Made by a program: the position numbers and the translations under genes. From positions 1,116,001 to 1,180,000 of the forward strand of contig NZ_QEQL01000001.1 of the NCBI RefSeq assembly GCF_003097135.1: a stretch of DNA of 64,000 nucleotides. The letters are read 5' to 3'. Position 1 is the stretch's first letter; every line of letters starts with the position of its first letter. Below the pieces are notes generated by a model, which worked only from the letters and a program-made list of their open reading frames with translations, was not told the origin of the DNA and made no database searches. The stretch is from Pseudomonas sp. URIL14HWK12:I12. GTDB lineage: Bacteria > Pseudomonadota > Gammaproteobacteria > Pseudomonadales > Pseudomonadaceae. Of this stretch, positions 34,990 to 48,577 are shown one piece after another.

Positions 34990-36150
34990 CTATTCCCCGC
35001 CCTCGGGCTTGCCTGCCTCGTCCCGCTTCAGATCATCCGGCACGGGTACGTGCTTCGGCGGCTCTGGCCGCTTGCCCTGCCCGGCACGGTACTGGCGGAT
35101 CTGATACACGTAGGCCAGTACCTGCGCCACGGCCAGGTAAAGGCCGGCGGGAATCTGCTGGTCGGCTTCGGTGGAATAGTAGATCGCCCGTGCCAGCTCT
35201 GGTGACTCCATCACCTGGATACGATGCTCGTTGGCGATTTCGCGGATCTTCAAGGCGCTCATGTCGGTGCCCTTGGCCAACAGCACCGGCGCACTCCCCT
35301 GCTCGGCATCGTACTTGAGCGCCACGGCGAAGTGAGTCGGGTTGGTGATCACCACGTCGGCATTCGGCACGTTCGCCATCATCCGCCGCTGCGCGACTTC
35401 GCGCTGCATCTGGCGAATACGGCCCTTCACTTCAGGCTTGCCTTCGGTGGCCTTGTACTCGTCTTTGATCTCCTGCTTGCTCATCATCAGCTTCTTGCGA
35501 CCCTGATAGATCTGCAAGGGCACATCCACCGCGACGATGATGAGCAGCCCCAGGGTCATGTAGAACGCACTCCAGCCGATCACCTGGATGCTGTGCAGCA
35601 TGGCCCGCTCCAGCGGTTCATGGGCGATGGCCAGCAGATCGTTGCGGTCCTTTTGCAGCACATGCAGCGCTACTGCCAGGGTCACGCCGAATTTGGCCAG
35701 CGATTTGATCAGCTCGACGGCGGAATTGATTGTGAACATCCGCTTCAGGCCCGACAGCGGGTTCATGCGACTGAACTTGGGCGCCATCGACTTGGCTGAA
35801 AACAGCCAACCGCCGAGGCTCACTGGGCCAATCAACGCCGCCAGCAACATGATGACCAACACCGGGCCGGTCGCCTTGACCGCGTCTCGCGCGGCGCTCA
35901 GCGCATAGATGCCCATCTGGTTGGTGTCCATGATGGCTTCGCGGGGCACACTCAGGCTGTGCTTCATCACGGCCATCATCATGCCGGCGATGCCCCCCCC
36001 GAACATCAGGAGCGCGCACACGCCTGCCATCATCACGATGAAGGTGTTCAGGTCCCTGGAGCGCGGGATCTGGCCCTGCTCCCTGGCCTCTCGTTTGTGT
36101 TTCTCTGTGGGGTCTTCTGTTTTGTCTTCACCGCTTTCGCCCTCGGACAT
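34990..36150 (-). CDS. flhB: flagellar type III export protein FlhB (substrate-specificity switch)
   Basis: 386 residues from ATG 36150 (a GTG directly before it is also in frame). A charged N terminus (SEGESGEDKTEDPTEKHKRE) is followed by four membrane helices, then the cytoplasmic domain with the self-cleaving NPTH sequence (VITNPTHFAVAL). Cleavage there switches export from rod/hook to filament proteins. The C-terminal tail (RPEPPKHVPVPDDLKRDEAG) is longer than the core fold. Last gene of the fliL-flhB operon, four bases after fliR. No flhA follows within the window. Confidence 0.96.
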   Translation of the reverse strand: MSEGESGEDKTEDPTEKHKREAREQGQIPRSRDLNTFIVMMAGVCALLMFGGGIAGMMMAVMKHSLSVPREAIMDTNQMGIYALSAARDAVKATGPVLVIMLLAALIGPVSLGGWLFSAKSMAPKFSRMNPLSGLKRMFTINSAVELIKSLAKFGVTLAVALHVLQKDRNDLLAIAHEPLERAMLHSIQVIGWSAFYMTLGLLIIVAVDVPLQIYQGRKKLMMSKQEIKDEYKATEGKPEVKGRIRQMQREVAQRRMMANVPNADVVITNPTHFAVALKYDAEQGSAPVLLAKGTDMSALKIREIANEHRIQVMESPELARAIYYSTEADQQIPAGLYLAVAQVLAYVYQIRQYRAGQGKRPEPPKHVPVPDDLKRDEAGKPEGGE

Positions 36151-36154
36151 CACC

Positions 36155-36931
36155 TCACCTCGCGCGGATCAAGTCGCGCAACCACTGCAAGGCGTCAGTG
36201 GCCAACACCTGATACTGGTTGAGCAGATCAGCCATGCTGATCCAGAGAATGACCATGCCGGCCACGATCGTGATCGGCATCCCTACGGAGAAAATGTTGA
36301 GCTGGGGCGCAGCGCGCGTCATCACGCCCAGTGCAATGTTGACCACCAGCAGCGAAGTGATCGCCGGCAGCACCAGCAGCACCGCTGCCCCCAGCACCCA
36401 ACTCAGCCGGTTGGCCAGGTCCCAGAACTGCCCGGTCATCAACCCGTCGCCCACCGGCAAGGTATTGAAGCTTTCCACCAGTACTTCGAACACTACCAAG
36501 TGGCCGTTCATGGAGAGAAACAGCAGCGCCACCAGCAGGTTGAAGAACTGGCTAAGGGTCGCCACGTTCACGCCGTTGACCGGGTCGATCATCGAGGCGA
36601 ACGACATGCCCATCTGAGTGGCGATCATTTGCCCGGCGATCACGAACACCTGGAACAGCATGTGGATCGAAAGCCCCATCAGCGCGCCGATCACGATCTG
36701 CTCGGCGCACAGCAACAAGGCATGCAGGTCCAGTGCATTGACCGGCGGCATCGGCGGAAGGGCCGGGGCGATCACCACGGTAATGGCGAAGGAGAAATAC
36801 AGGCGAATCCGACGCGGGATCATGGTGCTGCCGAACAGCGGCATGGCGGTGAGCAGCGCTGCGACCCGGAACATCGGCAGCACGAAGCTGGCCACCCACG
36901 AGCCGATCTGAACGTCGGTGAGCTCCAGCAC
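36155..36931 (-). CDS. fliR: flagellar export gate protein FliR
   Basis: 258 residues, starting at a GTG one base after the fliQ stop. Multiple membrane helices and the typical start (MLELTDVQIGSWVASFVLPM) and middle (GLSIHMLFQVFVIAGQMIAT) identify FliR, the single subunit that closes the FliP5-FliQ4-FliR1 export gate. Length is normal. Confidence 0.95.
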   Translation of the reverse strand: MLELTDVQIGSWVASFVLPMFRVAALLTAMPLFGSTMIPRRIRLYFSFAITVVIAPALPPMPPVNALDLHALLLCAEQIVIGALMGLSIHMLFQVFVIAGQMIATQMGMSFASMIDPVNGVNVATLSQFFNLLVALLFLSMNGHLVVFEVLVESFNTLPVGDGLMTGQFWDLANRLSWVLGAAVLLVLPAITSLLVVNIALGVMTRAAPQLNIFSVGMPITIVAGMVILWISMADLLNQYQVLATDALQWLRDLIRAR

Positions 36932-36932
36932 G

Positions 36933-37202
36933 TCAGCCGATCAACTGCGGGATGCTGTGGTAAAGCTCAAGGATGTAATCCATGAGCTCCCGAACCATCC
37001 ACGGCCCCATTACGATCAAGGTCACCAGCATCACGATCATGCGCGGCAAAAAGCTCAGCGTCTGTTCGTTGATCTGCGTCGCGGCCTGGAAGATCGCCAC
37101 GGTCAGGCCCACCAGCAACGAGGGCAGCACCATGATCGCCACCATCAGGGTGGTCAGCCACAGCGCACTGCGAAAGATGTCGGTTGCCACTTCAGGTGTC
37201 AT
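36933..37202 (-). CDS. fliQ: flagellar export gate protein FliQ
   Basis: 89 residues with two membrane helices (ALWLTTLMVAIMVLPSLLVG and MIVMLVTLIVMGPWMVRELM). Starts MTPEVATDIFRSA. Part of the helical FliPQR gate. Thirteen bases separate it from fliP. Confidence 0.95.
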   Translation of the reverse strand: MTPEVATDIFRSALWLTTLMVAIMVLPSLLVGLTVAIFQAATQINEQTLSFLPRMIVMLVTLIVMGPWMVRELMDYILELYHSIPQLIG

Positions 37203-37215
37203 GGGCTTGCCTCCG

Positions 37216-37968
37216 CTAAACGCCGCCGAAGCTGCTGGCCAGGGTGCCGATGATCAGCGCCCAGCCGTCGACCAGCACGAACAGCATGATCTTGAACGGC
37301 AGTGAAATGATCTGCGGCGAGAGCATCATCATCCCCATCGCCTGCAGGACGCTGGCGATCACCAGGTCGATGATCAAAAACGGGATGAAGATCATGAAGC
37401 CGATCTGCAGCGCCGTCTTCAGCTCGGAGGTGACGTAAGCCGGCACCACGGTGAGCAAGGGCGTCTGGTCTGCGCTGGGGATGTCTGTGCGTTTGGACAA
37501 CCGCACGAACAGGTCCAGGTCGCTCTGGCGGGTCTGGGTGAGCATGAATGTCTTGACCGGCACCTCGGCCTTGGCCAACGCCTCGGTAGAGGTCAGCTGA
37601 TTGGCCAGGTAGGGCTGCAGCGCCTCGGTGTTCACCCGATCGAACACCGGCGCCATGATGAACATGGTCAGGAACAGCGCCATGCCGGTCAGCAGTTGGT
37701 TCGAAGGTGTCTGTTGCAGGCCCAGGGCCTGGCGCACGATGGAAAATACGATGATGATGCGCGTGAAGCAGGTCATCAGCAGCACGAACGCCGGAATGAA
37801 GCTCAGCGCCGTCATGATCAGCAGAATCTGCAGGCTGACCGAATATTCCTGCTGGCCATTGGCCCCAGTGGTCATGGTGATCGCCGGCAACTGCAGCGGG
37901 TCGGCCGCCATCGCCAGCGGCGCGGCCATCGCCAACGCCAACAACAACACAATGCGCAGCGCGCCCAT
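37216..37968 (-). CDS. fliP: flagellar export gate protein FliP
   Basis: 250 residues. A cleavable signal peptide (to about residue 22) precedes four membrane helices; [20 protein letters not shown] and the C-terminal [20 protein letters not shown] are typical of the family. Five copies assemble into the export gate. The ATG overlaps the fliO stop (ATGA). Confidence 0.96.
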   Translation of the reverse strand: MGALRIVLLLALAMAAPLAMAADPLQLPAITMTTGANGQQEYSVSLQILLIMTALSFIPAFVLLMTCFTRIIIVFSIVRQALGLQQTPSNQLLTGMALFLTMFIMAPVFDRVNTEALQPYLANQLTSTEALAKAEVPVKTFMLTQTRQSDLDLFVRLSKRTDIPSADQTPLLTVVPAYVTSELKTALQIGFMIFIPFLIIDLVIASVLQAMGMMMLSPQIISLPFKIMLFVLVDGWALIIGTLASSFGGV

Positions 37969-38417
37969 CAGTTCTTGTCCTTTTGATCCTTGCCAAGCAG
38001 TTCCATCAGCCGCTGGGCGAACTCGGGCGTGGCCGCTTCGCCTTTTTCAGGCAGCGATACCGGTTGCTTAAGCACGTGCAGGGGCGTGATGCGCCCTGGC
38101 GTGAGGCCCAGAAGGATTTGCTCCTGCCCCACCTGGACCAGCAGCAGCCGCTCACGAGGCCCGAGCGCGCGTGAGCCGACCAGCTCGATCACCTGCTGCC
38201 GGCCGCCGCGCACGTGCGTGCCCTGGCTGCGCCGCAGCAACCAGGTGAGGCCGAAGATGACCGCCATCACCACCAGCAGGCCCAGCACCGTCTGCGCCAG
38301 TTGCCCGCCGACCCCACCGAGCAGGGACGGTGCCGCTGCGGCCGCGGGTGCCACCGCTGGCTCTGCAGCAAAGGCGCCCAGCGGCAGCACCAGTAGCGCC
38401 ATCAACAGGCGAGCCAT
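37968..38417 (-). CDS. fliO: flagellar biosynthetic protein FliO
   Basis: 149 residues. Signal-like N terminus, an Ala/Pro-rich periplasmic stretch, one membrane helix ([20 protein letters not shown]) and a cytoplasmic domain with [19 protein letters not shown]. FliO helps assemble FliP rings. Overlaps both neighbours by four bases (ATGA). Confidence 0.93.
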   Translation of the reverse strand: MARLLMALLVLPLGAFAAEPAVAPAAAAAPSLLGGVGGQLAQTVLGLLVVMAVIFGLTWLLRRSQGTHVRGGRQQVIELVGSRALGPRERLLLVQVGQEQILLGLTPGRITPLHVLKQPVSLPEKGEAATPEFAQRLMELLGKDQKDKN

Positions 38418-38875
38418 CAGCGCAGCTTCTTGATGCGTTCGGTGGGGCTGATCACGTCGGTCAGGCGGATGCCGAACTTCTCGTTCACCACCACCACTTC
38501 GCCGTGAGCTACAAGGGTGCCGTTGACCAGCACATCGAGCGGCTCGCCAGCAAGCCGGTCGAGCTCGATCACCGAGCCCTGGTTGAGCTGCAGCAGGTTG
38601 CGAATGTTGATCTCGGTGCTGCCCACTTCCATGGAAATCATCACCGGGATGTCCAGGATCACATCCAGATTGGGGCCTTCGAGCCCGGCGATTTCCGCAG
38701 CCTTGGGCGGCGTGCCGAACTCCTCCATCGGCAGGCGCGTGCCCTTGGGCTCGTCGGCCGCCAGCAACGCGTCAATGTCGTTCTGCCCGCCTTCGCCGGC
38801 TTCGTTCAGTGCAGCCGCCCACTCATCGGCCAGTGCCTGATCGTCGGCGGATACGTTGTCTTTTTCGTCAGCCAT
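38417..38875 (-). CDS. fliN: flagellar motor switch protein FliN
   Basis: 152 residues. The last 75 form the SpoA domain (DVILDIPVMISMEVGSTEIN to VVVNEKFGIRLTDVISPTER). The N-terminal extension is acidic and low-complexity, as in other Pseudomonas. Forms the C-ring with FliM and FliG. Overlaps fliO by four bases. Confidence 0.96.
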   Translation of the reverse strand: MADEKDNVSADDQALADEWAAALNEAGEGGQNDIDALLAADEPKGTRLPMEEFGTPPKAAEIAGLEGPNLDVILDIPVMISMEVGSTEINIRNLLQLNQGSVIELDRLAGEPLDVLVNGTLVAHGEVVVVNEKFGIRLTDVISPTERIKKLR

Positions 38876-38917
38876 CTGAAACCCTCGAAAATCCGGTTGT
38901 CGATTGCGTCGGCGCCG

Positions 38918-39886
38918 TCAGCGGCGCTCGATCGGAGAAGTGATCTGCAGAGCAAGGTTGCCCTTGTGCGAACCCAGCCGAGCCTTGAACGACGGCACAC
39001 CATTGGCGCGCATCACCAGCTCATCGGGCAGCTCCACGGGAATCACATCGCCCGGTTGCATGTGCAGGATGTCGCGCAGTTTGAGCGTGCGCCGCGCGAC
39101 CGTGGCCGACAGCGGCACGGACACATCCAGAACATCTTCGCGCAGCGCCTTGACCCAGCGCTCGTCCTGGTCGTCCAGGTCAGACTGAAAGCCCGCGTCG
39201 AGCATTTCACGCACCGGCTCGACCATCGAGTAAGGCATGGTCACGTGGAAATCCCCGCCTCCGCCGTCGAGCTCGATGTGGAAAGTCGACACCACGATCG
39301 CCTCGCTGGGCCCGACGATGTTGGCCATGGCCGGGTTGACCTCGGAGCTGATGTACTCGAAGTTCACCTCCATGATCGCCTGCCAGGCTTCCTTGAGGTC
39401 GATGAATGCCTGGTCGATCACCATGCGCACCACCCGCAACTCGGTTGGGGTGAATTCGCGGCCTTCGATCTTCGCGTGGCGCCCATCCCCGCCGAAAAAG
39501 TTATCGACCAGCTTGAACACCAGCTTCGCGTCGAGGATGAACAACGCAGTGCCACGCAATGGCTTGAACTTGACCAGGTTGAGGCTGGTGGGCACGTACA
39601 GCGAGTGGATGTACTCACCGAACTTCATCACCTGCACACCGCCCACCGCGACATCGGCTGAGCGGCGAAGCAGGTTGAACATGCTGACTCGGGTGTAGCG
39701 GGCGAAACGTTCGTTGATCATCTCCAGGGTGGGCATGCGCCCCCGCACGATACGGTCCTGGCTGGTCAGGTCATAGGATTTGACGCTACCGGGCTCAATA
39801 GGGCTCTCGGTCTGCACCAGGCCGTCGTCGACCCCGTGCAGCAACGCATCGATTTCGTCCTGGGAGAGCAGGTCCTGAACGGCCAT
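38918..39886 (-). CDS. fliM: flagellar motor switch protein FliM
   Basis: 322 residues. The N-terminal LLSQDEIDALLHG is the CheY-P-binding peptide; the middle domain (about 45-230) binds FliG and carries the GGxG-like loop region; the C-terminal SpoA domain (about 250-320) ends in GNLALQITSPIERR. Normal length. Second gene of the operon, nine bases after fliL. Confidence 0.96.
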   Translation of the reverse strand: MAVQDLLSQDEIDALLHGVDDGLVQTESPIEPGSVKSYDLTSQDRIVRGRMPTLEMINERFARYTRVSMFNLLRRSADVAVGGVQVMKFGEYIHSLYVPTSLNLVKFKPLRGTALFILDAKLVFKLVDNFFGGDGRHAKIEGREFTPTELRVVRMVIDQAFIDLKEAWQAIMEVNFEYISSEVNPAMANIVGPSEAIVVSTFHIELDGGGGDFHVTMPYSMVEPVREMLDAGFQSDLDDQDERWVKALREDVLDVSVPLSATVARRTLKLRDILHMQPGDVIPVELPDELVMRANGVPSFKARLGSHKGNLALQITSPIERR

Positions 39887-39895
39887 GGTGCTTTC

Positions 39896-40414
39896 CTATT
39901 GCAATACGAAATTGGTGAACAGCAGCTGATCGACCACCAGCTTGCCGAGTTCTTTCTGGGTAACTTCCTGCACGCTGGCGGTGGCTTTCTGACGCAGCAT
40001 CTCTTCGCCCACCGGCGTGGCCAACTGGTTGAAATCCTGGCCCGAAAGCAACAGAACGAGATTGTTACGGATCACCGGCATGTGTTCCTTGAGCGCAGCC
40101 ATGCCAGCAGCATCGTGGCTCATCAAGGTAATACTGACCTGCAGGTAACGCTGGCGACCGTTCTGATTGAGGTTGACCACGAACGCCGGCAACAGTGCCT
40201 CATAAATGGCGGCTGGTTTGGCATTGGCGGCAGCTGCGGCGTCTTGCGCCGGTTTTTCGTCTTTGCTTTGGGCCTTGTGCAGGAAGAACCAGGTAGCGCC
40301 GACTGAGCCGCCAATGGCGATGAGCAGCACCAAGACGATGAGAATGATGAACTTTAGCTTGCCTTTCTTGGCGGGAGCGGCCGCATCCGCCGCAGGTGCT
40401 TCTTTCTTTGCCAT
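39896..40414 (-). CDS. fliL: flagellar basal-body-associated protein FliL
   Basis: 172 residues. An Ala/Lys-rich N terminus and a single membrane helix (KFIILIVLVLLIAIGGSVGA) precede a periplasmic domain (about 75-172) with ALLPAFVVNLNQNGRQRYLQ and the terminal Leu-rich segment. FliL supports stator function near the motor. First gene of the operon, with a sigma-54 promoter about 55 bp upstream. No fliK lies ahead of it, as often found in Pseudomonas; a ComEA-like gene is there instead. Confidence 0.95.
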   Translation of the reverse strand: MAKKEAPAADAAAPAKKGKLKFIILIVLVLLIAIGGSVGATWFFLHKAQSKDEKPAQDAAAAANAKPAAIYEALLPAFVVNLNQNGRQRYLQVSITLMSHDAAGMAALKEHMPVIRNNLVLLLSGQDFNQLATPVGEEMLRQKATASVQEVTQKELGKLVVDQLLFTNFVLQ

Positions 40415-40465
40415 GCCAATATTCCGTCGCAGTTCGAGGCCACAGCCCTGGGATGCGAGGGATAG

Positions 40466-40481
40466 AGCAAAGCTTGTGCCA
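40466..40481 (-). promoter_or_regulatory. sigma-54 (RpoN) promoter of the fliL operon
   Basis: On the minus strand the site reads TGGCACAAGCTTTGCT, with GG and GC exactly ten bases apart, fitting the RpoN consensus at nearly every informative base. The -12 element is about 54 bp before the fliL ATG. Flagellar middle-stage genes in Pseudomonas are known to depend on RpoN with FleQ or FleR. Confidence 0.85.
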
Positions 40482-40492
40482 GTTCCGAGGAG

Positions 40493-40519
40493 GCTTCAGG
40501 CCGGGCCGCGGCCTGAAGC
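40493..40519 (-). terminator. hairpin between the comEA-like gene and the fliL promoter
   Basis: Perfect 10-bp stem GCTTCAGGCC / GGCCTGAAGC with a 7-nt loop, just past the ComEA-like stop codon. It likely marks the end of that transcript and separates it from the flagellar operon; no T-run follows. Confidence 0.55.
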
Positions 40520-40539
40520 TCTGTACCAGCGATGAGGCT

Positions 40540-40842
40540 TCAGTTGACCGCCAGCCGGTCACGATTGCGATCCAGCAAGGCTTTGCCAATACCCCTGACC
40601 TCCAGCAGCTCGTCGACCGACGTAAAGGCGCCATTGGCCTGGCGATGGGCGATGATTGCCTCGGCCTTGGCCTGGCCAATGCCCACGAGGCCTTGGCGAA
40701 GCATGTCGGCATCGGCGGTATTGAGGTTAAGTGCCTGCACCTGGGTGGCCGGCGCCATGGCGGGCTGGCTATTGGCCCAGGCCAGGGGGGCAGTGGCGCT
40801 CAGGGCCAGGGCAAGAACGGGGGCGATCAGAAATTTGCGCAT
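40540..40842 (-). CDS. ComEA-like helix-hairpin-helix protein, exported
   Basis: 100 residues. A signal peptide ends at PLAWA (about residue 23). The mature part is a helix-hairpin-helix repeat: LNLNTADADMLRQGLVGIGQ, then AFTSVDELLEVRGIGKALLD. Such proteins bind double-stranded DNA in the periplasm; in competent bacteria ComEA draws DNA in, while in Pseudomonas the homologue's role is unclear. It stands alone, with the cyclase gene about 100 bp upstream on the same strand. Confidence 0.9.
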   Translation of the reverse strand: MRKFLIAPVLALALSATAPLAWANSQPAMAPATQVQALNLNTADADMLRQGLVGIGQAKAEAIIAHRQANGAFTSVDELLEVRGIGKALLDRNRDRLAVN

Positions 40843-40944
40843 GAGGTGACATCCTGTTCAGGTTGGCTCAACGGCCCATCCGTTGGCCGTGCCTGAACCC
40901 TAGCGCACACGGGAAACCTTGCCAGCTCAGGTTGTAAACAGGGA

Positions 40945-41876
40945 TTACGGCTGTAGGCAAAACCGCGCGCGGCCGCCTTGTTTGGCGCGATACAGCTGCG
41001 CGTCGGCAGCCTCGATCAATTGTTGGGGGCCGCTTCCAGTGGTCGGCACTTGGGCAGCCACCCCCTGAGACACAGTGATGTGGCTGGCCAGCGGTGATGC
41101 TTCATGGGGCAAGGCCAGCCCCTCGATCAGCTGCTGCAACTGCTCGGCAACATGCTGCGCGCCGCTTGCCGAAGTGTGGGGCAGCAGGCAGGCGAACTCC
41201 TCGCCGCCGTAGCGGGCGGCCAGGTCATAAGGGCGTTGCATGCCCTGCCCTAGCGTCAGGGCAACGGTACGCAGGCAGGCGTCACCGGCGGGGTGCCCGT
41301 AATGGTCGTTGTAGCGCTTGAAGTGGTCGACATCCACCAGAATCAGCGCCAGGGGCGTCTGGTCGCGCTGGCACTGGCGCCAGTGGAGCATCAGTTGTTC
41401 ATCGAAATGCCTCCGGTTGGCAAGCCCGGTAAGGCTGTCGGTCAGGGCTGCGCGGCGCAGCAGGTCGCCCTGCAATTTGAGCTTGAGGTGGGTTTCGACC
41501 CGCGCGCGTACGATGACCGGGTTGACCGGCTTGCTGATGAAGTCCACTGCGCCCAGCTGGAAGCCCCGAACCTCGTCAGCCTCGCTGCGGTGTGAGGTCA
41601 GGAAGATGATCGGGATGTCCTCGGTCAAGGCGCACGCCTTCAGGCGCTGGCACACCTCGTGGCCACCCATGTGATCCATCATCACATCCAGCAGGATCAA
41701 ATCGGGCCGTGCCTGCTCTGCCTGGCGCAGAGCCTGTTCGCCATCGGTGGCCATGAACACTTCGCACCCGGCTCGGAACAGCTGGTTGAGCGCCAGTATG
41801 TTCGCCGGCTGATCATCGACCAGCAGCAACCGTGGCGGCCGGCCGATGTGCAGCGCCCAATGCTCCATGAAAGCGA

Positions 41877-41880
<4 letters not shown>
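40945..41880 (-). CDS. response regulator with GGDEF diguanylate cyclase output
   Basis: 311 residues from ATG 41880. The receiver domain (about 16-130) has the acidic pair VDD and phospho-acceptor Asp 65 in LILLDVMMDHMGG, plus Lys in ISKPVN. The GGDEF domain (about 145-305) has the active GGEEF signature (225-229) and an inhibitory RxxD (RPYD, 216-219) five residues before it, so it should make c-di-GMP with product feedback. It resembles PleD/WspR-like regulators. The ATG overlaps the kinase stop (ATGA), making the adjacent hybrid kinase its likely partner. Confidence 0.93.
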
Positions 41881-46283
<4,403 letters not shown>

Positions 46284-46349
46284 CGCGGTCCTTAGTTACC
46301 AATACGGCTAAGGGTATGACAACGCGATGCCCCAGGACAGTTCACCTGC

Positions 46350-47477
46350 TCAGGATTTCGTTTGCCATACCTCGATCCACAGCGCCCCTTTGCCCGAGGC
46401 CGCCTCGCTGACACGTTGCAGCGACCCTTTCGGCCCTATCGCGTAGCTGCCGACGGTCGCACTCTTTTCGCCGGTGACCAACAACCAACGGCCATTAGGC
46501 GCAAAAGCGATGTTGCGAGGCTGTTTTTCCTCTACCGGGTAATTGCCCACGAACGTCGGCTCACCGGTGCTGCCACCAAGGGTAAACGCCGAGACGCTGC
46601 TTGAGGTGCGCTCGGTCATGTATAGCAGCTTTCCGTCAGGAGACAGGCGCAAGTCGGCCGCCCAGATACGCGGCGTTGGGTCGCCTTCAAGGTTGTTGTT
46701 GCTGGCATCGCGTGCCTCACCGTGCACCAGCCCGAGGCTGGCCGGGATGCCATTGGCGCTGCCAATGGCCTTGAGCGCGCCCGTCTGGGGGTCGATGGCG
46801 TACCCGGTGACGGTGCCGCTCATTTCCCCGACCACATAGACGAAGCGGCCATCAGTGGAGAACGCAATGTGGCGCGGGCCGGTTTTGTCAGGCAGGGTCA
46901 CAAAGCCCGTGCCGACAGGCATCAATGAACCGGTGGCAGCATCGAAGCGGTATTGCAAAAGGTGATCGTTGCCCAGGTTGCCTGCGTAGGCGAAATGATT
47001 GGAAGGGTCTGTGCGCACCGAATGGGCATGGGGGCCGGTCTTGAAGGTCTGCCAAGTGCTGGCGGGCCGGTAGCCTTCGCCGATGGCCTGGGTGGTGAGC
47101 AGGTCGGCGCCGTAGGAGGCTCCCAGCAGCCAGCGCCCGCTGCGATCGGTAGCCAGATACGCCAGGCTCTCGGCCAGTGGCGCCTGCCCGTTTTCTTCCA
47201 GGTGGCCACTGCCCGGGGCGATGCGGTAGCTCTTGACCGTGTAGGGCTTGGCTCGCAGGGCAGCGTAGAGGGCCTTGCCGTCTGGGCTCAAGGCCATCGG
47301 GTTGACTTGATCACCCGCGTGGGTCTGTTCGACGAGGCTCAGAGCACCGGTGTCATCGTCCAGATGATATTGCGAGATCAATCCGTCCAGAGGGCTGGAG
47401 ATATAGGCATAGGTCATGGCATGGGCCTGAAGGCTGAAGGAAGCAACGGCAGCGGCAAGCAACAGCGGGGTACGCAT
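46350..47477 (-). CDS. exported lactonase-family beta-propeller protein
   Basis: 375 residues with a signal peptide ending SLQAHA (about residue 20) and a good AAAGGA site. Repeating blades with motifs such as NPMALSPDGKALYAALR, PRHIAFSTDGRFVYVVGEMS and PRNIAFAPNGRWLLVTGEKS identify the 6-phosphogluconolactonase-like (PF10282) family. The signal peptide argues against a role in cytoplasmic sugar metabolism; a periplasmic lactonase or carbohydrate/carboxy-lactone role is possible. Separate transcript from the kinase gene 67 bp away. Confidence 0.88.
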   Translation of the reverse strand: MRTPLLLAAAVASFSLQAHAMTYAYISSPLDGLISQYHLDDDTGALSLVEQTHAGDQVNPMALSPDGKALYAALRAKPYTVKSYRIAPGSGHLEENGQAPLAESLAYLATDRSGRWLLGASYGADLLTTQAIGEGYRPASTWQTFKTGPHAHSVRTDPSNHFAYAGNLGNDHLLQYRFDAATGSLMPVGTGFVTLPDKTGPRHIAFSTDGRFVYVVGEMSGTVTGYAIDPQTGALKAIGSANGIPASLGLVHGEARDASNNNLEGDPTPRIWAADLRLSPDGKLLYMTERTSSSVSAFTLGGSTGEPTFVGNYPVEEKQPRNIAFAPNGRWLLVTGEKSATVGSYAIGPKGSLQRVSEAASGKGALWIEVWQTKS

Positions 47478-47521
47478 GGCGAGATCCTTTGTTCTTGTTG
47501 TGGTCAGTCATCCTATAAGCT

Positions 47522-48577
47522 TTAAGCGTTAGGCGGCAAGGCAGCGGCCCACCGCTGAATAAGGGCGCGGGCGGGTAAGGCCTGCGCCAAGGGGGCGCCT
47601 TGGCCTGCCCATTGGGCGGCATAGGCTGTGCTCGGAGATGCCAGGGCGTTGAGCTGTTTGGAGAGGTCATACGCCAGGGGGAATGGGGCGGGCTGTGGGT
47701 AAGGGTCGGCTTGCTGTTCCAGGTAAAGTGCATTGGGCAAGCCGCGGGCCGGGCGCCCAGACACGCAAGTGGTGATGCGCGTGTGGTAGGCCTGTGGGCT
47801 GCCAAGCGCTGCGCGGTGGGCAGCGCTGGTGGAGGCTTCGGGGCATAACAGGAAGGCGGTGCCCATCTGCACGGCACTGGCACCCGCAGCGAGGGCTGCC
47901 TGAATGCCGGCGGCGTCCATGATGCCGCCGGCGGCGATCACGGGCGCCCGAACCTCCCCGGCCAATTGGCGCAGCAGGGTCTGCAGGCCCAATTGATCAT
48001 CCTGGGCAGGGTCGAACACACCCCGGTGCCCGCCGGCCTCGATGCCCTGGGCCACCACCGCGTCGATACCGCCCTGCTCTACCGCCCGGGCCTCGGCCAG
48101 CGTGGTGGCGCAGCCCAGGGTGACGATACCGCGCGCCTTGAGCGCCTTGATCCAGCCGGTTGGTGGAACGCCAAAATGAAAGCTCACCACCGCCGGCTGC
48201 TCGGCCAGCAGCATCTCCAGCATCGGTTCGTTGGTCAGAAAGCTCTGGTACAGCGGGTTGAGCCGAGCCGGCACGGGCGCCCCCAAGCGTTCAAAATGCG
48301 GGGCCCAATGGGCGATCCATGCCGCATCTCGGGCTGCGTCAATGCCATTGGGCGCATGGCAGAACAGGTTGACATTGAACGGCAGCGCCGTCAGCGCGCG
48401 GGTCTGCGCGATCAGCCCCCGGGCCTGCTCGACGCTGCTGCCTCCAAGACCCAACGAGCCCAATGCCCCGGCTTCGCTGACCGCCGCGGCAAGTGCAGGG
48501 GTGGATACCCCGACCATCGGTGCCTGAATGATTGGGTAGCGAACGCCCAGCAGGCGAGTTACGGTCTCAACGCTCAT
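47522..48577 (-). CDS. nitronate monooxygenase-family flavoprotein
   Basis: 351 residues from ATG 48577. An FMN TIM barrel with the family features: LLGVRYPIIQAPMVGVSTPA at the start, GIEAGGHRG for FMN phosphate binding (about residues 180-188) and IAAGGIMDAAGIQAALAAGA. The His preceding RG is consistent with class I catalytic His. These enzymes oxidise toxic nitronates such as propionate-3-nitronate using O2. Its start overlaps the MFS stop by 11 bp; last gene of the LysR-MFS-NMO operon. Confidence 0.9.
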   Translation of the reverse strand: MSVETVTRLLGVRYPIIQAPMVGVSTPALAAAVSEAGALGSLGLGGSSVEQARGLIAQTRALTALPFNVNLFCHAPNGIDAARDAAWIAHWAPHFERLGAPVPARLNPLYQSFLTNEPMLEMLLAEQPAVVSFHFGVPPTGWIKALKARGIVTLGCATTLAEARAVEQGGIDAVVAQGIEAGGHRGVFDPAQDDQLGLQTLLRQLAGEVRAPVIAAGGIMDAAGIQAALAAGASAVQMGTAFLLCPEASTSAAHRAALGSPQAYHTRITTCVSGRPARGLPNALYLEQQADPYPQPAPFPLAYDLSKQLNALASPSTAYAAQWAGQGAPLAQALPARALIQRWAAALPPNA

